This document shows, in pieces, positions 15,924-22,847 of a DNA stretch of 40,541 bases. The position numbers and the translations under genes are program-made. The notes under the pieces were generated by a model. The model saw only the letters and a list, made by a program, of their open reading frames with translations, was not told where the DNA came from and searched no databases. Numbering within the stretch: position 1 is the first letter of the stretch; every line of letters begins with the position of its first letter. The stretch comes from a bacterium. Its GTDB lineage: Bacteria; Chloroflexota; Dormibacteria; Aeolococcales; Bog-877. The stretch covers positions 1-40,541 of the forward strand of contig JAJYXT010000024.1 in assembly GCA_021801645.1 (NCBI GenBank). Direction: 5' to 3'.

Positions 15924-17191
15924 GGTCCACGGGAGCCCGGGCTCTTCAGGGAGTGGTCGGCGTCTCCGGGGACAAGTCCATCTCCCACCGCGCCGTGCTG
16001 CTGGCGGCACTCTCGCGTGAGCCAAGCAAGATTCGGGGGCTGGCTACCGCCCGCGACTGCCGTGCCAGCCTGCGGGCTGCGGAGCGACTTGGCGCCCTGG
16101 TGTTGTCGAGGGACGGAGAGCTCCAGATCCGGGGGGCGCCCGAACTCCCAGGAGGGGAGTTGGCAGTTGACTGCGGCCGTTCGGGGACGACCATGCGCCT
16201 TTTGGCGGGGATCCTGGCCGCTCGCCAGGGAGACTCCGTCTTGCGGGGCGATCCGCAGCTGCTGGCCCGGCCGATGGAGCGGGTCGCCCTCCCACTTCGT
16301 GAGATGGGAGCTGTGGTGGAGACGGCGCCTGGGGGCCGGGCTCCCCTCCGCATCCGCGGGGCCCGCCTGGCCGGGGTCCGCTACCGTCTGCCGGTGGCCA
16401 GCGCCCAGGTCAAGTCCGCGGTGCTGCTCGCGGGCCTATGGGCCGAGGGGCGCACTGTGGTCGAGGAGCCGGTGCCGACCCGCGACCATACCGAGCGCCT
16501 GCTGGCGGCCATGGGAGCCAGCATCGAGGAGCGATGGGAGGAAGGGGTGCGGTCGATCGGCATCGGGCCGGCCCAGCTCCAAGGCCTGGAGCTTGAGGTC
16601 CCCGGGGATGCCTCATCAGCGGCAGTGCTGGCCGCGGCGGCCGCGCTGATCCCTGGCTCGTGGGTGACCGTGCGGTCGGTCAGCGTCAACCCCACCCGAA
16701 CAGCATTCCTCAGGGTTCTGGCCGAGATGGGGGCCGCCATCGAGGTCGGGGACTCGGCCGGTGGTGCCGAGGCCGCTGCGGACGTTACCGTTCGGCACAG
16801 TCCCCTGCGGGCCGTGGAGGTCGGGGCCGATCGGGTGCCGCTGCTGGTGGACGAGCTGCCCCTCCTCGCTCTGCTGGCGACCCAGGCAGAGGGCACCACG
16901 GTGGTCAGGGGTGCTGGGGAGCTGCGCTTCAAGGAGGTCGACCGCATCTCCGGCCTCGTGGAGGGTCTGCGCCGGCTGGGGGCTCCTTTGGAGGAGTCAC
17001 CGGATGGCTTTGCCATCTCCGGCCCCGTCAGGCTTCGCGGAGGGGCGGTCGACTCAATGGGCGACCACCGCCTGGCGATGGTCTTCTCCCTGGCGGGCCT
17101 GCTGGCGGACGGCGACGTGAGGGTGGCCGGCACGGAGTTCATCGGTGACTCATTCCCGGAGTTCTCCTCGGTGATGAGGTCACTGCGGTGA
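15920..17191 (+). CDS. aroA: 3-phosphoshikimate 1-carboxyvinyltransferase (EPSP synthase)
   Basis: Adds enolpyruvyl from PEP to shikimate-3-phosphate. The 423-residue protein has GDKSISHRAVLLAAL near the start, DCGRSGTTMRLLAG, VASAQVKSAVLLAGL, the FKEVDRI stretch and the late GDHRLAMVFSLAGL. The PEP-binding stretch reads GRSGTTMR, versus the commoner GNSGTTxR/GNAGTAMR, so a residue that influences glyphosate sensitivity differs from common enzymes. TTG start overlaps the tyrA stop. Confidence 0.95.
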   Translation: MRSTGARALQGVVGVSGDKSISHRAVLLAALSREPSKIRGLATARDCRASLRAAERLGALVLSRDGELQIRGAPELPGGELAVDCGRSGTTMRLLAGILAARQGDSVLRGDPQLLARPMERVALPLREMGAVVETAPGGRAPLRIRGARLAGVRYRLPVASAQVKSAVLLAGLWAEGRTVVEEPVPTRDHTERLLAAMGASIEERWEEGVRSIGIGPAQLQGLELEVPGDASSAAVLAAAAALIPGSWVTVRSVSVNPTRTAFLRVLAEMGAAIEVGDSAGGAEAAADVTVRHSPLRAVEVGADRVPLLVDELPLLALLATQAEGTTVVRGAGELRFKEVDRISGLVEGLRRLGAPLEESPDGFAISGPVRLRGGAVDSMGDHRLAMVFSLAGLLADGDVRVAGTEFIGDSFPEFSSVMRSLR

Positions 17192-18015
17192 GCCGGGAGT
17201 TCGCCATCGTCGGGGACCCGGTGGAGCACAGCCTGTCCCCCGCCCTCTACCAGGCGGCCTTCGCCGCCCGCGGGCTGGGGGGATGGAGCTACCGACAGAT
17301 CCAGGTGCCCCCCGGGCAACTGGACTCCAGTTGGGAGGCGCTCTCCCGGCGGTTCGCCGGAGTCAACGTGACCGCCCCGCACAAGGTTGCGGCCCGCCGC
17401 CTGGCCACCGAGGTGACGCCGAGAGCCGCGCGTTGCGGCTCCGTCAACACGGTGACGTTCCGGGCGGCGGGCGCTCTGGGCGACAGCACGGACGGACCTG
17501 GGTTCATGGCCGCCCTCTACGAGGTGGGCGCGCCGCCACCCGGCCGAGCGGTGATCCTGGGATCAGGGGGAGCTGCCCGGGCGGTGTCGGCGGAGCTGCT
17601 GTCTGCCGGCTGGACGGTCCTGCTGGCCGGGCGGGACCGGAACAAGGCGGAGATGGTCTGCGCTGAGCTGGGACCGAGGGCCTCCCCGCTTGCTTTCAAT
17701 CACAGGGAGCTTGTCCCGGCGGCCCGCAGGGCGAACCTCCTGGTGAACGCCACGCCCGTCGGTGCCGACGGGTTCTCCACGCCTCTGCCTCGGGTGAGGC
17801 TGAGCCCCCAGACCGCCGTGGTCGACCTCCTTTACCGACCCGCGGAGACGGCGCTGTTGCGTTCTGCGCGAAAGTCGGGCTGCCAAGCCGCCTCCGGGTT
17901 GGGGATGCTCGTGGAGCAGGCGGCCCTGGCTTTCGAGCTGTGGTCTGGGCTTCCTGCCCCGCGGGAGCAGATGCGAGCCGCGGTCCTCACGGTCGCACGG
18001 AGCGGTTCCTGTTGA
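17188..18015 (+). CDS. aroE: Shikimate dehydrogenase
   Basis: Reduces 3-dehydroshikimate to shikimate with NADPH. The 275-residue protein shows GDPVEHSLSPALYQAAF with the substrate-binding serines, GVNVTAPHK with the catalytic lysine, a nucleotide-binding GSGGAARAVSAELL, the AGRDRNKAE loop whose arginine suits NADP, and ASGLGMLVEQAALAFELW at the end. The GTG start overlaps aroA by four bases. Confidence 0.94.
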   Translation: MSREFAIVGDPVEHSLSPALYQAAFAARGLGGWSYRQIQVPPGQLDSSWEALSRRFAGVNVTAPHKVAARRLATEVTPRAARCGSVNTVTFRAAGALGDSTDGPGFMAALYEVGAPPPGRAVILGSGGAARAVSAELLSAGWTVLLAGRDRNKAEMVCAELGPRASPLAFNHRELVPAARRANLLVNATPVGADGFSTPLPRVRLSPQTAVVDLLYRPAETALLRSARKSGCQAASGLGMLVEQAALAFELWSGLPAPREQMRAAVLTVARSGSC

Positions 18016-19142
18016 GCTTGAGACTCCTTACCGCCGGCGACTCCCATGGCCCGGAGCTCGTGGCCGTGCTGGACGGCATGCCTGCCGGGATTCCACTGAC
18101 CGGGGACGACATCGACAAGGACCTGCTTCGGCGCCAGGGTGGCCATGGGCGCGGAGCGCGCTCCACTCGGGTGGAGAGAGATCGGGTGGAGCTGGTGGCC
18201 GGGGTGGCGGGAGGCCTCACCACCGGGGCACCTCTGGGCCTGCGGATACCCAACCTCGACTTCCTCAACCAGCCGGCCACCCGCCCGCCGATCACGGCTC
18301 CGCGTCCCGGGCATGCGGACCTCGCGGGCTCGGTCAAGTTCGGGATCTTCGACCTGCGGATGATCCGGGAGCGGGCCAGTGCCAGGGAGACGGCCGCCAG
18401 GGTGGCCGCCGGGGCCGCCGCCAAAGCCCTGCTTCGGGCGCTGGGGGTCACTGTAGGCAGCTTCGTCACTGGGGTGGGGGCGATCCAGGCGCTGCCAGAC
18501 CTGGCTCATCTCACCCCAGAAGAGCTGACAGAGTTTGCCGCCCGCGCCGAGGAGGATCCGGTCCGGTGCTGGGACCAGGAGGCCTCGGGACGGATGGTGG
18601 AAGCAGTGGATCGAGCCCGAGTGGAGCGCCAGACGCTGGGGGGCACCTTCGTGATCCACGCGCTTGGCCTCCCCGTGGGACTGGGGTCCTACACGCAGGC
18701 CGACCTCCGGCTTGACAGCCGGTTGGGGGCTGCACTTCTCTCCATCCCTGCCGTCAAGGGAGTGGAGTTGGGACCCGCCTTCGACGTCTGCCAGCGCGAC
18801 GGGGCGGCGGTCCAGGACGCCATCGTGGTGGCTGGCTCCGGGCTGAGTCGACCCACCAACTTCGCCGGCGGCCTGGAGGGCGGGATGACCAATGGGATGC
18901 CCCTGGTGGCCCGGTGCGCCATGAAGCCCCTCTCCTCCGTGAGGACCCCCCTGGAGTCCATCGATCTGGAGTCCGGAGCCGCGGTGGCTCCGCCCTACGT
19001 GCGATCCGACATCTGTGCCGTCCCTGCGGCCGCGGTGGTGGGAGAGGCGGTCGCGGCCCTGGTCCTGGCCTCGGCGGCTCTGGAGCGCTTTGGGGGGGAC
19101 CGCCTGGACCTCATCCGCGCATCGCTGGCGATTCCGGAATGA
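18012..19142 (+). CDS. aroC: Chorismate synthase
   Basis: FMNH2-dependent elimination of phosphate from EPSP to chorismate. The 376-residue protein begins LRLLTAGDSHGPELVAVLDGMPAG, then RRQGGHGRGARSTRVERDRV, RPGHADLAGSVKFG, ASARETAARVAAGA, and GGLEGGMTNGMPLVARCAMK near the end, all family landmarks. TTG at 18012 is chosen because it overlaps the aroE stop (TTGA) and is followed at once by the conserved N-terminus. Upstream in-frame starts lie inside aroE and have no similarity. Confidence 0.94.
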   Translation: MSLRLLTAGDSHGPELVAVLDGMPAGIPLTGDDIDKDLLRRQGGHGRGARSTRVERDRVELVAGVAGGLTTGAPLGLRIPNLDFLNQPATRPPITAPRPGHADLAGSVKFGIFDLRMIRERASARETAARVAAGAAAKALLRALGVTVGSFVTGVGAIQALPDLAHLTPEELTEFAARAEEDPVRCWDQEASGRMVEAVDRARVERQTLGGTFVIHALGLPVGLGSYTQADLRLDSRLGAALLSIPAVKGVELGPAFDVCQRDGAAVQDAIVVAGSGLSRPTNFAGGLEGGMTNGMPLVARCAMKPLSSVRTPLESIDLESGAAVAPPYVRSDICAVPAAAVVGEAVAALVLASAALERFGGDRLDLIRASLAIPE

Positions 19143-20779
19143 GGGTGGTGGATCTACCCCTGCCCCGGCTTCAGCCGGGCAGTCCAAACCTGGTGCTGGC
19201 GGGCTTCATGGGAGTGGGCAAGACGACGGTCGGCCGGCGTGCGGCCGAAGCTCTGGAAATGCCCTTCATCGACCTGGACGAAGAGATCGAGCATGGATGG
19301 GGCGGCTCCATCGACGCGCTCTTCCGCGCCGAGGGGGAGCAGGGATTCCGCCGCCGCGAGGCAGCGATGCTGGAGTCGGCGGCGCTCCTCTCCGGTGCCG
19401 TGATCGCGGTTGGGGGAGGGGCTGTGCTCCATCGCGAGCTGTTCGCCCGGCTCGGGGAGGCATCGGTGGTGGTGCCCCTGGAGTGCTCCTGGACGGAGCT
19501 GGTCCGCCGGCTGCAGCCTGGGCGGCTCGAGCGGCCCTTGCTCCGGGGCGGCCAAGGCGAATGGGGCGCATTGCACCGTGACCGCGAGCCGCTGTACCGG
19601 GCCCTGGGGGTCGCGATCGACACGACCGGCAAGCCCCCGTTCCAGGTGGCCGAGGAGGTAGCGCAGAGGTACCGGGCCAAGGTGAAGGTTCCCGCATCGC
19701 CTCTGCAGGGATGGGGGTCGGAGGTCCTGGTCAACGCGGGCGCGCTCCGGGACCTCGGCTCCTTGCTTGCCCGGTTGCTTCCCCAGGTGGAGCGTGCCAT
19801 CGTCATCTCCGAGCGGAGGCTCGAGGTGCAGCGCCGTTCTCTGATCGAGGTGCTCCGGCTTCAGGGCCTCACCGTCCGCTCCCTCCCGATAGGGGGCGGG
19901 GAGGGAACCAAGACGGTGCGAGGCCTGTCCTCCCTCTGGCGAAGGCTTGCTGACTTCGAGGTGGATCGGGGGGACGTCCTGGTGGCAGCGGGAGGGGGAG
20001 CGCTTCTTGACCTGGTCGGGTTCGCCGCGGCGACCTACGCCCGAGGGGTTCCTCTGGTCAATGTGCCCACGACGATCCTGGCGATGGCAGATGCGGCGGT
20101 TGGGGGCAAGGTGGCCGTGGACCTCGCCGGCCGCAAGAACGCTGTCGGCTGCTTCTATCCGGCGCGGATTGTCGTCTGCGACCCTGACCTGCTCGGGGAG
20201 AAGCGCCCGGAGGTCTGGGTACACGGCCTTTCGGAGATCGTCAAATGCAGCGTCCTCGGCTCCCCGCTCGCTCTCAACCTCATGGGGAGACTAAGGGGTC
20301 GCTGGACCGGCGGCCAACTCGCCTTCTTGATCGAGCAGGCGGTGCGCATCAAGCTGGCCTACGTGGCGGCTGATCCCGAGGACCACGGCCAGCGCCTTGC
20401 CCTCAACCTGGGACACACCTACGCCCACGCGCTGGAGGCGTCCAGCGACTACCGGCTGGCGCACGGGCCCGCTGTGGCCATCGGGCTGGTCGCTGCCGCC
20501 CGGCTGGGGGCTGACTTGGGGCTCACTGCCCCGGAGCTGGCGCCGGTCCTCGAGAGCGCCCTGAGCAGACTGGGACTCCCCGTGACCCCACCCCGGGATC
20601 TCTCCCGCACCCGGATCGCGGAGGCCTGGCGCGGCGACAAGAAGCGCCGGGCCAGAAGGGACCGGGTGGTGGTTCCGGCGGCGGTAGGGTCCGGCGCTCA
20701 CCTCGTCCACGAGCTCGAACCGGAGCTGGCCATGAACGCTCTGTGGGCCGGAGGCCGCGACGGGGGAGTGCTACCCTGA
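19139..20779 (+). CDS. aroKB: Bifunctional shikimate kinase / 3-dehydroquinate synthase
   Basis: A single 546-residue protein joins two pathway enzymes. Residues ~18-175 are shikimate kinase with the P-loop GFMGVGKTT (22-30), the shikimate-binding FIDLDEEIE and FRRREAAML, and VGGGAVLH. Residues ~190-546 are dehydroquinate synthase with GGGEGTKTV, AAGGGALLDLVGFAAATYAR, VPTTILAMADAAVGGKVAVD and the zinc-ligand regions SEIVKC, LNLGHTYAHALE and HGPAVAIGL. The ATG overlaps the aroC stop (ATGA). Last gene of the tightly overlapping series; bcp follows after 28 bases. AroK-AroB fusions occur in several bacterial groups. Confidence 0.94.
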   Translation: MRVVDLPLPRLQPGSPNLVLAGFMGVGKTTVGRRAAEALEMPFIDLDEEIEHGWGGSIDALFRAEGEQGFRRREAAMLESAALLSGAVIAVGGGAVLHRELFARLGEASVVVPLECSWTELVRRLQPGRLERPLLRGGQGEWGALHRDREPLYRALGVAIDTTGKPPFQVAEEVAQRYRAKVKVPASPLQGWGSEVLVNAGALRDLGSLLARLLPQVERAIVISERRLEVQRRSLIEVLRLQGLTVRSLPIGGGEGTKTVRGLSSLWRRLADFEVDRGDVLVAAGGGALLDLVGFAAATYARGVPLVNVPTTILAMADAAVGGKVAVDLAGRKNAVGCFYPARIVVCDPDLLGEKRPEVWVHGLSEIVKCSVLGSPLALNLMGRLRGRWTGGQLAFLIEQAVRIKLAYVAADPEDHGQRLALNLGHTYAHALEASSDYRLAHGPAVAIGLVAAARLGADLGLTAPELAPVLESALSRLGLPVTPPRDLSRTRIAEAWRGDKKRRARRDRVVVPAAVGSGAHLVHELEPELAMNALWAGGRDGGVLP

Positions 20780-20807
20780 GGACTCGGTCGACAACTGGAG
20801 GTGTGAG

Positions 20808-21275
20808 GTGGCGCTGAAGTCAGGCAGCCGCGTGCCGGAGTTTCGCCTCACGGCGGGCACCGGCGAGGTGGTCGACTCTCGGGAGCTGGGGGGACATCCC
20901 TGGGTCATCTACTTCTACCCCAAGGACCACACCTCCGGCTGCACGATCGAGACCAGGGCATTCGGCAGGCTGCTGGCCGACTTCCGAGCCGCCGGCGCGG
21001 CGGTTTACGGATGCTCGGTCGGCGACGTTGACGCCAAGCGGGACTTCGCCGCTAGCTGCGGGGCCCCCGACCTGCCGCTGCTGGCCGACCCGGATCATCA
21101 GGTGGCGGAGATGTTCGGGTCTTGGGGGCCGCGTCCCGGCGGGGAAGGGGTACACCGGAACACCTTCCTGGTCGACTCGGAGGGGGTGGTGGTCCGCTCC
21201 TGGACCGGAGTCCAACCTGAGGGACATGCTGAGGACGTGCTCCAAGCGGTCCGGGAGCTGGCTTCCTCCGACTGA
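20808..21275 (+). CDS. bcp: Peroxiredoxin, BCP/PrxQ type
   Basis: Thiol peroxidase that reduces H2O2 and organic peroxides. The 155-residue protein has the thioredoxin-like fold with YPKDHTSGCTIE holding the peroxidatic cysteine (~46). The usual second cysteine five residues later is absent. Two further cysteines, in VYGCSVGD and AASCGAPD, are present; the latter sits in the helix where some BCPs keep the resolving cysteine. GTG start after GGAGGTGTGAG. It may be co-transcribed with the aro operon. Confidence 0.9.
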   Translation: MALKSGSRVPEFRLTAGTGEVVDSRELGGHPWVIYFYPKDHTSGCTIETRAFGRLLADFRAAGAAVYGCSVGDVDAKRDFAASCGAPDLPLLADPDHQVAEMFGSWGPRPGGEGVHRNTFLVDSEGVVVRSWTGVQPEGHAEDVLQAVRELASSD

Positions 21276-21401
21276 GCCAACGCACCGCAAACTCCCCGGT
21301 CAGCCTCAGCCTTCTCCGAGCCAACTCTAAGGCGAGAGGGAAATAGTAGAGGAGAAGCCCGAGCCGGTGGACGGATCGGGTGGTACCCAGAGGAGTTGGC
21401 C

Positions 21402-22751
21402 ATGAGCGGAGATGATGAGATCCTTCCTTCGAGCGAGGGGCCGTCCAACCCCTCGGAGCCCGCCCTTGGGTGGCAGCCCGGCCCGGTGATCGGCCCGCCG
21501 GACCAGGGCTGGGTGCCGCCATCGACCGGCGGTGCCGGCGGTAACTGGGACTCCCCGCCGCCCGAGCCGGGTTCGTGGAGTCCGGGCCCGACCGGCCCCT
21601 CCAAGGGTCGTCCCATCGGACGGATGGTGGCGGCCGGCGTGGCCGCTGTGGCGCTGCTCGGCGCTGTGGGCCTGGGCGGTTACGAACTGGGAGGCGGATT
21701 GACATCCAAGGCGCCCGCCACCGCCTCTCAGTCCATTCCCAGCCCGTCTGCGGGAAGTGGCAACGGGACGAGCTCCAGTGAGATCAACGCCTCCAGGCTG
21801 GCGGCCAAGGTGGACCCGGCGGTGGTCGATCTGACCTGGTCCTCCCAGGGCCAGACCTCCAGCGGGACTGGGATAATCCTGACCTCCAACGGGGAGGTGC
21901 TGACCAACAACCACGTCGTGGCTGGTGCCTTCACGCTGACCGCCCAAGTGGCCGGCTCGGGCCCAACTTACCAGGCCAAGGTGGTCGGGACAGATGTCAC
22001 CGATGACGTCGCCCTGGTTCAGATCGAGGGTGGCAGCGGTTTCCACACCGCGGTGCTGGGCAACTCCAACACAGTCCAGGTGGGGGAGCCGGTGGTAGCC
22101 ATCGGCAACGCGCTGGCGCTTCCCGGGCCTCCGACTGTCACCCAGGGGGCGGTAACAGCCCTCGATCGTTCGATCACCGCCACCGATCAGGGGAGCGGGC
22201 TCTCAGAGAACCTCACCGGGATGATCCAGATCGACGCTCCGCTGGAGCCGGGGAACTCCGGGGGACCGTTGGTTAACGCCGCCGGCCAGGTCATCGCGAT
22301 GAACACGGCGGCCGAGACCGGAGGGGGCCAGACGGCCTCCACGGTCGGATTCGCCATCCCCATCAACCGGGCCCTTTCCATCGCCAGCCAGATCCAGAAG
22401 GGCGAGGCCAGCTCCACAATTCAGATCGGGGCGCCAGCCTACCTGGGGATCGAGGCCGAGAACGTGAGCGCCGCCGGCCAGGGCGGTTTCGGTGGCTTCG
22501 GTTACACCCCGCCGGTTAGCTCCGGAGCGCTGGTGGTCGCGGTCGTGCCTGGGACTCCGGCGGCGGGGGCCGGGCTGGCTGCCGGTGACGTGATCACCTC
22601 CTTCAACGGCAAGCCCATCACCTCGGTTGCCGAGTTGACCACCGCGATCCACGCGGACAAGCCAGGGCAGACAGCGCTGTTCGGTTGGGTTGACGCCGCG
22701 GGCAATGCCCACTCGGCCAGCATCACCCTGGCATCCGGTCCCGCGGAGTGA
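21402..22751 (+). CDS. HtrA/DegP-type membrane-anchored serine protease
   Basis: A 449-residue trypsin-like protease of extracytoplasmic protein quality control. Residues 1-70 are cytoplasmic, rich in proline and glycine. A single membrane segment at ~75-95 anchors it. The protease domain carries the triad His171 (NNHVV), Asp202 (TDDVALVQI) and Ser286 (EPGNSGGPLVN). One PDZ domain at the C-terminus begins near AYLGIEAE, with GDVITSFNGKPI. ATG at 21402 is favoured by AGGAG at 21391-21395; an in-frame TTG at 21396 lies on the binding site itself. This topology is usual in Actinomycetota and relatives. Confidence 0.92.
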   Translation: MSGDDEILPSSEGPSNPSEPALGWQPGPVIGPPDQGWVPPSTGGAGGNWDSPPPEPGSWSPGPTGPSKGRPIGRMVAAGVAAVALLGAVGLGGYELGGGLTSKAPATASQSIPSPSAGSGNGTSSSEINASRLAAKVDPAVVDLTWSSQGQTSSGTGIILTSNGEVLTNNHVVAGAFTLTAQVAGSGPTYQAKVVGTDVTDDVALVQIEGGSGFHTAVLGNSNTVQVGEPVVAIGNALALPGPPTVTQGAVTALDRSITATDQGSGLSENLTGMIQIDAPLEPGNSGGPLVNAAGQVIAMNTAAETGGGQTASTVGFAIPINRALSIASQIQKGEASSTIQIGAPAYLGIEAENVSAAGQGGFGGFGYTPPVSSGALVVAVVPGTPAAGAGLAAGDVITSFNGKPITSVAELTTAIHADKPGQTALFGWVDAAGNAHSASITLASGPAE

Positions 22752-22754
22752 AGG

Positions 22755-22786
22755 CCTGGGGGCCGCTGGGAACGGCGGCCCCCAGG
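22755..22786 (+). terminator. Hairpin terminator after the HtrA-type gene
   Basis: A perfect 12-bp stem, CCTGGGGGCCGC with its complement and an 8-base loop, begins three bases after the protease stop. There is no clear T-run. It separates the protease gene from the molybdenum hydroxylase gene. Confidence 0.65.
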
Positions 22787-22847
22787 GTGCCGGTGTTCTG
22801 GTTGGTGCGGTGCGACTAGTTGGGGCAGGCGGTTGGGGGGTGTGCGC

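Noticed and set aside
18914-19138. Upstream extension of AroKB inside aroC
   Set aside because: It lies within the conserved end of aroC; the ATGA overlap at 19139 and the kinase N-terminus fix the start.
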